Below are positions 16,328 through 23,925 of a DNA stretch of 64,000 bases, one piece after another. Below the pieces are notes generated by a model, which saw nothing but the letters and a program-made list of their open reading frames with translations, had not been told where the DNA came from and did no database searches. Numbering within the stretch: position 1 is the stretch's first letter; every line of letters begins with the position of its first letter. The stretch is from Pseudomonadota bacterium (GTDB lineage Bacteria; Myxococcota_A; UBA796; GCA-2862545), in assembly GCA_947505245.1 (NCBI GenBank), contig CANNIZ010000023.1, positions 1-64,000 on the forward strand, read 5' to 3'. The translations under genes and the position numbers were made by a program.

Positions 16328-17557
16328 ATGCAGCGGCTGTGGCTGGCATTGCTGCTAGTTGGATGTGCGGGCGCGGAAGCGGAGCCTAAGGGGCCGCTGA
16401 TCCGCGTCGCAGGGTCAGACACGATGACGCGTCGGTTGCTGCCCGCCCTGGCTGACGGCTACCAACGCGCCCATCCCGACGTGCGCTTCGAGTTCGCGAG
16501 CTCGGGCAGCGCTGACGGGCTCCGCGCGCTGCTCGACCGCACGGCCGACATGGCTGCATCGTCGCGCGGGGCCTCCCCGGCCGAGCGGGAGCAGGCCAAG
16601 GTGGACGGCTACGAGCTCGAGGATCACCGCACCATCGTCGCGGTGAACGTGATCAGCGTCGCCGTGAACCCGCAGAACCTCGTGGAGTCGCTCACGTACG
16701 ATCAGGTCATCGGCATCTTCTGCACCGGCACGATCGACGACTGGTCGTACCTCGGGCTCGATGAGCTCCCAATTCGCGCGATCGCGCGCGACGGCCAGTC
16801 CGGAACGCGCGCCACGTTCGAAGACTTCTTCTGCGGGCCCAAAGGCCTCTCAAAGCGCGTCGAAGTCCTGCCCGTCGGCGACATCCCCTCCCAGGTCGCC
16901 AGCGATCCGAAGGCGATCTCGTTCATGAGCCTCTCCGAACAGCCTCCGAAGGTGGTCGGGCTGCGCGCGGAAGCGCAGGGCCACCCCATGTTGCCGAGCC
17001 AGCAGAACGTGATCCGCGGCAGCTACCCGCTGTACCACGACCTGTACGTGTACACGAACGGCACGCCGTCCTCGTCCACGTCCGAATTCATCGAGTGGAT
17101 CAAGACCCCCGCCGGCCAGGACATCGTGGACGAAGAGCGCTTCGTGCCCCTGTTCCTGCGGCCGGCGCGCATGGACGAGCCCCGCCCGCTCCGCGAGACC
17201 ATCCACTTCGAGGCGGGCTCGAGCACGCCGGACCAGCGGTCGCTCGCGCGCCTCGCGATGCTCGTCGAAGAGCTGAAGGACCGGTCGTCGTCGTACGGAC
17301 ACATCGTCCTCGAGGGCTTCGTAGACGACAAGGAAGAAGATGAGATCGCGCTGTCCCAGAAGCGCGCCGAATCCGTCAAGACGCTGCTCGAGCGCGAGGT
17401 CCCGGGGACGTTCTTCGAATTGATCCCGCGCGGCCACGCGAACCCGATCGCGCCGAACACCACGCCGGCCGGTCGGCAGCAGAACCGGCGCGTGCAGATC
17501 TACCTGTCCGAAGAAGAAGCTCCGGAAAAGGCCGCGCCTCCTCCCGAGCCGCAGTAG
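16328..17557 (+). CDS. PstS-like phosphate-binding domain fused to OmpA C-terminal domain, lipoprotein
   Basis: This 409-residue protein has signal 'MQRLWLALLLVGC' with Cys13 as lipidation site. Residues about 25-285 are a PstS-type periplasmic binding domain: 'IRVAGSDTMTRRLLPALADGY', 'IVAVNVISVAVNP', 'LTYDQVIGIFCTGTIDDW', 'ARDGQSGTRATFEDFFCG'. Residues about 290-400 match an OmpA-like peptidoglycan-binding domain: 'IHFEAGSSTPDQRSLARLAMLV' and 'LSQKRAESVKTLLE' with 'GHANPIAPNTTPAGRQQNRRVQIYL'. This pairs solute sensing with cell-wall attachment. A clean sigma70-like promoter precedes it; an acyltransferase gene follows two bases after the stop. Ligand could be phosphate or another anion. Confidence 0.88.
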   Translation: MQRLWLALLLVGCAGAEAEPKGPLIRVAGSDTMTRRLLPALADGYQRAHPDVRFEFASSGSADGLRALLDRTADMAASSRGASPAEREQAKVDGYELEDHRTIVAVNVISVAVNPQNLVESLTYDQVIGIFCTGTIDDWSYLGLDELPIRAIARDGQSGTRATFEDFFCGPKGLSKRVEVLPVGDIPSQVASDPKAISFMSLSEQPPKVVGLRAEAQGHPMLPSQQNVIRGSYPLYHDLYVYTNGTPSSSTSEFIEWIKTPAGQDIVDEERFVPLFLRPARMDEPRPLRETIHFEAGSSTPDQRSLARLAMLVEELKDRSSSYGHIVLEGFVDDKEEDEIALSQKRAESVKTLLEREVPGTFFELIPRGHANPIAPNTTPAGRQQNRRVQIYLSEEEAPEKAAPPPEPQ

Positions 17558-17559
17558 CC

Positions 17560-18399
17560 ATGGCCGTCCCCGCGTCCGTGGCGCGCCTCTTCTCTTCTGC
17601 GTTCGGTGGCGCCTCGGTGCGCGACCGCGCCGAGCGGCTCGAGTTCCCCGATGCCGGCCACGGTTACGACCTGTTCGGCCTCAACCCCGACTTTGTCGCC
17701 CTTGGCGAGACGGTCGCGTCGCCGATGTACGACCGCTACTTCCGCGTCGAGTCGCACGGCAACGAGAACATCCCCGCGACAGGCCCCGGCGTGCTCGCGG
17801 CGAACCACTCCGGCACGCTGCCGTTTGACGGCGCGATGGTGTGGATGGACGTCTACCGCAACACCAATCCCCCGCGGGTCCCGCGCGCGATCGCCGACTA
17901 TTTCGTCCCATCGCTCCCGTTCGTCGGCACCTTGTTCGCCCGCTGCGGAGTGGTCGGCGGCAGCCGAGGCAACGCTCGCGCGCTGCTCGAGAGCGGCAAC
18001 CTGCTGCTGATCTTCCCCGAGGGCACCCCCGGCATCGGGAAGCCCTGGTCGAAGCGCTACAAGCTCCAAGACTGGCGGCAGGGGCACTGCGAGCTCGCCA
18101 TCCGCTACCGCGCCCCGGTGATCCCGATCGCCGTCGTGGGCGCCGAAGAGCAGATGCCCCAGCTCGCGCAGATCCCGCTCGGCGGCGCCATGCCGTACCT
18201 GCCCATCCCCGCGACGCTGTTTCCGCTGCCGGTGAAGTACCACATCTACTACGGCGAGCCCGTGCGAACCGACCTCGACTACACGCCCGAACAGGCCGAC
18301 GATCCCGGCGTGCTGAAGGAAGCCGCCCAACGCGTGAAGGAGCGCGTTCAGGCGCTGATCGACAAAGGACTGAAGGAACGAAAAGGGATCTTCCGGTGA
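17560..18399 (+). CDS. lysophospholipid acyltransferase family protein (PlsC-like)
   Basis: The 279-residue protein has an acyltransferase core: 'AANHSGTLPFDGAM' (His83, Asp90) and 'LLIFPEGTPGIGKPW'. The His-Asp spacing (six residues between) differs from the usual four of PlsC and fits the MGAT-like branch as I remember it. It should transfer an acyl group to a lysophospholipid or glyceride at the membrane. It starts two bases after the PstS-OmpA stop, so the two are co-transcribed. The SDR gene 232 bases downstream is often next to this kind of acyltransferase in related genomes, though that is recollection. Confidence 0.85.
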   Translation: MAVPASVARLFSSAFGGASVRDRAERLEFPDAGHGYDLFGLNPDFVALGETVASPMYDRYFRVESHGNENIPATGPGVLAANHSGTLPFDGAMVWMDVYRNTNPPRVPRAIADYFVPSLPFVGTLFARCGVVGGSRGNARALLESGNLLLIFPEGTPGIGKPWSKRYKLQDWRQGHCELAIRYRAPVIPIAVVGAEEQMPQLAQIPLGGAMPYLPIPATLFPLPVKYHIYYGEPVRTDLDYTPEQADDPGVLKEAAQRVKERVQALIDKGLKERKGIFR

Positions 18400-18439
18400 C
18401 AACGATGATTGGCGCAAGCCCCGCAGCGCCCGCGTTCGA

Positions 18440-18575
18440 AGTGGCTGGAGGCCGCCTGAGCGCCCTGGTCGTGCCAGGATCCAGCGCCAGGCGGCCGAGC
18501 GGCGAGGCGCAAGCGGGCGCGAGGCGGGCAGCGCGACGGCCTCTCGCAGCGGCGAAGCCGCGAGAGCGCCGTGCA
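18440..18575. repeat. GC-rich hairpins in the acyltransferase-SDR gap
   Basis: The gap 18400-18631 carries no gene I can support. GGCCGCCTGAGCGCCCTGG pairs with a downstream CCAGG..AGCGCCAGGCGGCC, giving a strong hairpin without a T-run, and further on CTCTCGCAGCGGCGAAGCCGC with GAGAG forms a second. They may be intergenic repeat elements or weak termination/processing sites. Confidence 0.5.
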
Positions 18576-18631
18576 CCACCGGCGCAGCCGCGCCACGCGC
18601 GGCGTAGTCAGCGAGCCGCAGGCGAGCGGCC

Positions 18632-19600
18632 ATGAAATCCGTCCTCGTCACCGGCGCCACCACGTCCATCGGCGAGCGCCTCGTGCGCAGCCTCGTCGCC
18701 GACACGCGCATCGATCACGTGCTGGCGGTCGGCATCGAACCGCCCGACTCGGCGCTCCCGTTCGCGCACGGAAAGCGGCTCACGTACCTGCGCGTCGACC
18801 TCGCGCGGGAGCGGCGCATCCGCGAGCTGCTGTTCGGGCCCGTTCGCGAGCTCGGCGTCGAGGTCGTCGTTCACCTCGCGCAGCACTCGGTCGCCCACGA
18901 CGAGGGGCGCCACGTCCACGCCCAGAACGTCGAAGCGCTGCGCTCCATCCTCGAGCTCTCGGACCGCCACCCGACGATCCGCCGCCTGCTGGTGAAGTCG
19001 TACGCCGACGTGTACCGCGTCAGCCTCGAGCTTCCCGTCCTGGTGACGGAGGATCACCCGCTGAACCTGTCGGCGGATTCGCCCCAGTACGTGCGCGATC
19101 GCGTCGAAGCGGACCTCACCGCGTGCGCGCGCATGGGCCTCGCGGACTGTGAGATCGTGGTGCTGCGCACCGCCGAAGCGCTCGGGCCCGGCACCGGCTC
19201 GCAGATGTACGACTTCCTCGAGGCGCCCGTCGCGCTGCGGCCCGCCGGCTTTGATCCGATGGTGAACGTCGCGTCGATCGCGGACATCGTCGTCGCGCTC
19301 GAAAAGGCGACCCACGGCTCGGGCGAAGGCGTGTTCAACATCCCCGGCTACGACACGCTCCCGCTCTCCGAGTCGATCCGCAAGTGGGGCACCCCGCAGA
19401 TCCCGATGCCCGGCGCGTTGATCCGGCCGCTGTACGGCCTGCGCCACCGCCTTCGCGGCAGCGACTTCCGCTACGGCATCAACCGCCGACGCATGCACTA
19501 TGGGCTCGTCCTGGACGGGAACCGGGCGCGCGAGATCCTCGACTACACGCCCGAGAACCCGATCGACTGGCCGGTGGGCGGCCCCGCGCGCCGTAGCTAG
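18632..19600 (+). CDS. NAD-dependent epimerase/SDR family protein
   Basis: The 322-residue protein has an extended-SDR Rossmann N-terminus, 'VLVTGATTSIGERLVRSL', where the second Gly of the usual TGxxGxxG is replaced. The active-site Tyr region is 'SADSPQYVRDRVEADL', with Tyr but not an obvious YxxxK Lys, so catalysis is uncertain. The family acts on nucleotide sugars or other small substrates. It ends in a CTAG overlap with the convergent HDOD gene. Probably an SDR of the kind found beside lysophospholipid acyltransferases; substrate unknown. Confidence 0.8.
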   Translation: MKSVLVTGATTSIGERLVRSLVADTRIDHVLAVGIEPPDSALPFAHGKRLTYLRVDLARERRIRELLFGPVRELGVEVVVHLAQHSVAHDEGRHVHAQNVEALRSILELSDRHPTIRRLLVKSYADVYRVSLELPVLVTEDHPLNLSADSPQYVRDRVEADLTACARMGLADCEIVVLRTAEALGPGTGSQMYDFLEAPVALRPAGFDPMVNVASIADIVVALEKATHGSGEGVFNIPGYDTLPLSESIRKWGTPQIPMPGALIRPLYGLRHRLRGSDFRYGINRRRMHYGLVLDGNRAREILDYTPENPIDWPVGGPARRS

Positions 19601-20505
19601 GCCGAGCCGACGCCCCCCGACTCGAGGATCCGCTCGATCACGCGTTGATCGACGGCCGCCACGGCGGCCTCGGGCAGGGCCATGACGTCCACGAACGGGA
19701 GCACGACGCCCCCGCTGGTGCAGCGAACGATGAACTCGGCGAGCCGGATGCGCGCCGCCATCACGGCGGAAGGACCTGGATTCTCGAACATCCGACTGGT
19801 CGCGTGGTGCATGCCGACCGCGACGCTGACCACCGACGGGAATCCCCACCGTTCGAGGATGATCTCGCCGAGCACGGCGTGATCAAACCCCAGCACCGTC
19901 TCCTCGAGCGCGGAGGTGTGGTCGCCATCCTCGAGGATCCGCGCCCTTAGCCCTGGGCTGACCTGCAGGATCACCAAGTGGCCGACGTCGTGTACGAGGG
20001 CCGCGAGGGTGGTCTCCCCTTCGCCACCCTGTGCGATCGCCGTGGCGACATCGGCGACGGCTGCGCAGTGCTGCAGCACGCGGGCGGCGGTGCCGGACTT
20101 GTCGTTCAGCACGCCGAGCGCTGCGGCGCCAGCCACCACCGCGAGCACCCGCTTGGGGCCCATGCGCACGAACGCGTCCTGAACCGAACGCACACGGCTG
20201 ATGCCGCTGAAGAACGACGAATTCGCCGCACGAATCACGTGCATCGCCAGCACGGGATCGTGCTCGATGAGGCGCTTTGCCCGGTCGACGCCGCCGATCG
20301 GGTCCTGCAACAGCGACATCAATTCCGTGATGCCGGCAGGAAGCGGTTGGAGCCCGTGTTTGTCCAACAGCGCCACGGCCTGACTTCGCTCGGCCACCGC
20401 GCGGGCCAGCTCGCGACTGCTCTCGGAGAAGAACTTGCCTTCGAGACTCGAATCCGCGACTCCCGCACGTCGTGGATCGGGTCGATTGGAGTCGATGCTG
20501 GACAT
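19597..20505 (-). CDS. HDOD domain protein
   Basis: The 302-residue protein has an HDOD domain from about residue 55 to 250: 'LPAGITELMSLLQDP', 'DPVLAMHVIRAANSSFF', 'VRSVQDAFVRMGPKRV', and 'HDVGHLVI' in the HD-like half. HDOD proteins are non-enzymatic relatives of HD phosphohydrolases and act as signalling scaffolds in c-di-GMP and phosphorelay pathways. The N-terminus is Ser/Arg-rich and disordered. It stands alone, with a TAAACT box at 20552-20547 and GGGGAG before the ATG. Its stop shares the CTAG with the SDR gene. Confidence 0.9.
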   Translation of the reverse strand: MSSIDSNRPDPRRAGVADSSLEGKFFSESSRELARAVAERSQAVALLDKHGLQPLPAGITELMSLLQDPIGGVDRAKRLIEHDPVLAMHVIRAANSSFFSGISRVRSVQDAFVRMGPKRVLAVVAGAAALGVLNDKSGTAARVLQHCAAVADVATAIAQGGEGETTLAALVHDVGHLVILQVSPGLRARILEDGDHTSALEETVLGFDHAVLGEIILERWGFPSVVSVAVGMHHATSRMFENPGPSAVMAARIRLAEFIVRCTSGGVVLPFVDVMALPEAAVAAVDQRVIERILESGGVGSA

Positions 20506-20541
20506 GGGTGCTCCCCGCTCGCCTCATCGGATCGCACCCTC

Positions 20542-20567
20542 AAAAAGTTTAGCCCCGACGAAGGGCT
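20542..20567 (-). terminator. terminator after the 20569-21168 membrane-protein gene
   Basis: On the minus strand AGCCC, a seven-base loop and GGGCT (20567-20551) are followed by AAAC and TTTTT. It lies one base after the gene's stop. The same bases contain TAAACT, a candidate -10 box of the HDOD gene, so termination and initiation signals overlap. Confidence 0.7.
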
Positions 20568-20568
20568 G

Positions 20569-21168
20569 TCAGAACAGCGCGGAAAGCACGAGGCCATTGC
20601 GCGTCGGCACCAACGCGAGATCGACGCGCGCGTCGCCGTTCAGGCGCACCTGGACGACGCCGCTCACCACGGCCCCGCCGTAAGCCAGGGTTCCTGCGAC
20701 CCCGAGCACGCTCGCGACCTGCCCCTCGCCCGCATTTTGCATGGTGAGCGCGGTGGAGAGCAGGCCGAACGACGCGCCCCACAGCGCCCAGGTGGCGTAG
20801 CCGGCCCCACCGTTGTGCCACGCGCCCGACTGCATCGCCAGCGCCTTGCGCGACCGCAGGCCACCTCCCGCGAGCAACGGCGCTCCGGCGAGCGTGCCGG
20901 CGATCCCTCCGATCAAGAGCCCCTTCCCGAGCGAGAGCCCCTGACCATCGCCATTCAGCGCGTTGTTGATCGTGAGCCCGAACCCGACGAGCAGGACCGG
21001 GGGCCCCACGATCGCCGCTCCGAGGCCGATCGACGACATCGTCCTGCCGTTGCGGTCGACGGCCTGCCACGCCGCCGCGACCTGCTCGGGCGTGGCCTGC
21101 TCCACGACCTCAGGCTCAGCCGGGCCCAGCGGGCTAGCTTCCTGAGCGATGGCGATCACGTCGGACAT
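20569..21168 (-). CDS. membrane protein of unknown function
   Basis: The 199-residue protein carries four or so hydrophobic segments ('SSIGLGAAIVGPPVLLVGFGL', 'LGKGLLIGGIAGTLAGAPLLAGG', 'ALWGASFGLLSTALTM', 'SVLGVAGTLAYGGAVVSGVV'), rich in Gly and Ala, joined by short loops. An acidic N-terminus contains 'EQVAAAWQAVDRNGRTM'. No family recognised. The start is uncertain: the ATG at 21168 overlaps the start region of the divergent lipoprotein gene by 20 bases and has no good Shine-Dalgarno, so a nearby alternative is possible. Confidence 0.65.
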   Translation of the reverse strand: MSDVIAIAQEASPLGPAEPEVVEQATPEQVAAAWQAVDRNGRTMSSIGLGAAIVGPPVLLVGFGLTINNALNGDGQGLSLGKGLLIGGIAGTLAGAPLLAGGGLRSRKALAMQSGAWHNGGAGYATWALWGASFGLLSTALTMQNAGEGQVASVLGVAGTLAYGGAVVSGVVQVRLNGDARVDLALVPTRNGLVLSALF

Positions 21169-22402
21169 CGGCCGCATCATAACGCTCTCGACGGCCCTCA
21201 TGTCGTGCGGATTCGCGTCCGGGCCCGTTCGGATGCCCCCAGGCGAGACAGACGCCGAACCCGCGCCCGTCGAAGGTCCTGCGTTCAACGGCTGCACCTC
21301 GCCGGACGGCGTCCGGGCGAGCGGGACATGGGACGATCCGATCGCGGCGATTCCTCCGTTCTCGGATCGCGCGGACACCGCGATCGCCGCCTCCACCGTC
21401 GACTCCTACACCTGCGCACCCGACGTCGACGAGTCCGGGCCGGAGGTCGTGTACCAACTCCACGTCGCCGCCGACGCTCACCTCGTCGCCACCCTGGAGG
21501 AAGCCGACGGCGTTGACGTCGATCTGCACCTGCTCGACGACCAGGGCTGCGTCTCGCGCGCGAACACGCTCCTCGAGCAGGACGTCGCCGCGGGCGACTA
21601 CACGCTGGTCGTCGACAGCTACGTCGATGGGGAGGTGTTCTCTGGGGCCTACACGCTGACGGTGGAGGCCTGGCCCGACGACACCTGGGCGCGCGTGCAC
21701 CTCGGTGATGGGCTCGAATGGCGCCACCTTCGCTCGGTGCGGGGGGCGCTCGGGAGCCAGACGATCGACGTGCTCGCGGCGGACCTTGCCGCGTGGGACG
21801 CAGCGCCGCTCCAGCACGCCGGGTGCGAGCGGGTCGACGACGTGGCGCGCGCACACGCCGGGAGGGCGGGTATCAACGGCGGCTTCTTCGACGGGTCGTG
21901 CAACTCGCTCGACGTCGTACGCCACGACGGCGTCACCTCGGCCACCACCGCGCTGCGCGACCGGGCGCGCGTCGTCGCTTGGGACGACGGAGGTCCTCCC
22001 GGAACGTCGTGGGTTGTGCGCGATGAAGACCCGACGGCGTACGCCAACGCCGTCGGGAGCTTCCCCTCGCTCGTCACCGAAGGCGCCGTGGTTCTCGACC
22101 CCTTCGAGGACACCTCGTTCACGAACGCGAGGCACCCTCGCACCGCGCTAGGCACCGACGCTGAAGGCCGCCTGCTGCTCGCGACGGCCGACGGCCGCAC
22201 GGACCACGGCGCCGGGCTCTCGCTCGCCGAGTGGGCCGCGCTGCTCGTGGAGGCGGGCGCGGTGGACGCGGTGAACCTCGACGGCGGCGGAAGCACCACG
22301 ATGTTCCTCGACGGCTGCGGCCCGAACGGCATCGTCAACCATCCGTCCGACGCCGGTGGCCCCCGGCCGGTGGCCGACGCGATCTACCTCATGGGGCTGT
22401 GA
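21149..22402 (+). CDS. phosphodiester glycosidase (NAGPA-like) domain lipoprotein
   Basis: The 417-residue protein has a signal ending in lipobox 'TALMSC'. The middle region 'AYTLTVEAWPDDTW' and 'LVATLEEADGVDVDLHLLDDQG' resembles a bacterial pre-peptidase (PPC) domain. The C-terminal half matches NAGPA: 'GINGGFFDGSCNSLDVVRHDG', 'RHPRTALGTDAEGRLLLATADG' and 'VDAVNLDGGGSTTMFLDG'. NAGPA-like enzymes cleave GlcNAc-1-phosphodiesters and related glycosyl phosphates, so a role in envelope glycan turnover is plausible. A TGATG junction couples it to the next gene. Start is uncertain because of the overlap with the divergent gene. Confidence 0.85.
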   Translation: MAITSDIGRIITLSTALMSCGFASGPVRMPPGETDAEPAPVEGPAFNGCTSPDGVRASGTWDDPIAAIPPFSDRADTAIAASTVDSYTCAPDVDESGPEVVYQLHVAADAHLVATLEEADGVDVDLHLLDDQGCVSRANTLLEQDVAAGDYTLVVDSYVDGEVFSGAYTLTVEAWPDDTWARVHLGDGLEWRHLRSVRGALGSQTIDVLAADLAAWDAAPLQHAGCERVDDVARAHAGRAGINGGFFDGSCNSLDVVRHDGVTSATTALRDRARVVAWDDGGPPGTSWVVRDEDPTAYANAVGSFPSLVTEGAVVLDPFEDTSFTNARHPRTALGTDAEGRLLLATADGRTDHGAGLSLAEWAALLVEAGAVDAVNLDGGGSTTMFLDGCGPNGIVNHPSDAGGPRPVADAIYLMGL

Positions 22403-23925
22403 TGACCACCGAAGACCCGCCATCCCTCACGCTCGGCGCCGTCACCGCGCTCGCGACCGGCCGTCCAGCGCTGCACGTGCCGGCCGCCGACGAACCCGTC
22501 GTCAACGCGATCACCGCGACCCTGCACGCGCTGTTCGGGCCGCTGCCGCAACTCGACGTCATCGAGCCCGCAGAAGACGAGCCGTTCGAGGTGCGCGTCG
22601 AGCTTCCCGGGCTCACACCGGACCGCTGGCTCGCGGCGAGCCGGGCCCTCCCGGACGCGATCCTCACGCCTGCGCCCTACCCGGGGCAGCGCGAGGCGAT
22701 GGATTGCGGCCTGTTCGTCCCCGAGCTGATCACCGGCGATGGCGTGACCGCGCAGGCACTCATCGACGCCGAGGCGGGCGGACTGCTGCGGCCCGAGCGC
22801 GTTCGGACGCGCGTGCCCGACGACGAGCCCGATCTCGCCGCCCTCGCCGCCGAGATCGTCGACGCCGTGCGCGCGGTCGATCCGGCGATCACGCTACGCT
22901 CGGATCGCGGGACCGACGCGATCCAGCCGTTCGTCCACCCGCACACCGGCCGGTACGGCGTGGAGGTCCACCTCGACGGCGTAGAAGGCGCCGCGATGGC
23001 AGGCGACGAGGTCCAGCGGCGACGCGTGGCCGTGCTGCAAGCGATCGGGGGCGTGATCGCGGCGCGCGCAAACCACGAGCGGCTCGCCCTCGCGCCCGAC
23101 GTGTGGTGGGAGCCCGTGCTCGGGCTGCGCTTCCTGCTGTGGGTCGTGGGTCCTCCCGCAGCGGCGCGACCGGGCGACGCCGACCTCGCCGAGCCCTGGC
23201 CGGCGGTGGATGGCTTCCTGCCGGCGTGGTCGACGCTGTTCGACCGCATCGAGATCGCCGTCGTGACGGCGCCCGTCGACCATGACGAAGCCGTGCTCGC
23301 GGTCGCGAACCTCGCCGAGACGCTCACGGTGCCGCTCTCAGGTGGACGCCCGCGTTGGGTCAAGCTCGACGGCGAGCCGTGTTTCGCGGCGTGCTGGGAC
23401 GCCCCGCTCGTCGCCGGAATCGACGACGCGGTCGAAGCGATCCGCGCGCTGCCCGGGGTGCGCGCCGTCCGCGCGGCGCCCGCCGGACCGTACGGCTTCC
23501 AGGAATGGGCCACCGCAGACGCCGCCTGGTGGCCGATGAGCGACGGCTTCGCGCTGCGCCTGCACGACGCCCGCACCGATCGCGACACGCTGCCGATGGT
23601 GGCGCCGCGCGAGCCCACATCCCGCGACGCGACCGCGATGGACGCGCTGATCGCGGCGTGTGCGCACCTGCCCGAGGAGGCCTCGGGGCTGCGTGCGGTG
23701 GAGGACGGGTCCGCGCGCGCCGGGCTCGAATTGTCGCTCCCGCGCGAGGTGGTCCAGCCCGAGGTGCTGCGGCGCTGGCTCGACGCGCTCGGCAACGCCC
23801 CTGCGAGCGAGCCTACCCACGTGTGGTTCGTCGGCTGGCGCGGGGATCAGGCGTTGGCCTACCGGTTCTGGCCGCACACGCCGGACAACCCGCCGCCGTG
23901 GGGCCCGTCGGCGAACCAGCGCTAG
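22402..23925 (+). CDS. hypothetical protein, 507 residues
   Basis: The ATG overlaps the upstream TGA. The protein has no signal peptide or transmembrane helix, so it is probably cytoplasmic. It is acidic, Ala/Pro-rich and seems to be made of repeated alpha/beta units of about 130 residues: short beta strands such as 'FEVRVELPGLTPDRWLAA' and 'RYGVEVHLDGVEGAAMAG', then helices with 'ALIDAEAGGLL' and 'AVLQAIGGVI'. This looks like DUF4261-type or similar repeats, but I cannot name it. Its coupling to the NAGPA lipoprotein may be incidental. It ends in a CTAG shared with the convergent kinase gene. Confidence 0.75.
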   Translation: MTTEDPPSLTLGAVTALATGRPALHVPAADEPVVNAITATLHALFGPLPQLDVIEPAEDEPFEVRVELPGLTPDRWLAASRALPDAILTPAPYPGQREAMDCGLFVPELITGDGVTAQALIDAEAGGLLRPERVRTRVPDDEPDLAALAAEIVDAVRAVDPAITLRSDRGTDAIQPFVHPHTGRYGVEVHLDGVEGAAMAGDEVQRRRVAVLQAIGGVIAARANHERLALAPDVWWEPVLGLRFLLWVVGPPAAARPGDADLAEPWPAVDGFLPAWSTLFDRIEIAVVTAPVDHDEAVLAVANLAETLTVPLSGGRPRWVKLDGEPCFAACWDAPLVAGIDDAVEAIRALPGVRAVRAAPAGPYGFQEWATADAAWWPMSDGFALRLHDARTDRDTLPMVAPREPTSRDATAMDALIAACAHLPEEASGLRAVEDGSARAGLELSLPREVVQPEVLRRWLDALGNAPASEPTHVWFVGWRGDQALAYRFWPHTPDNPPPWGPSANQR

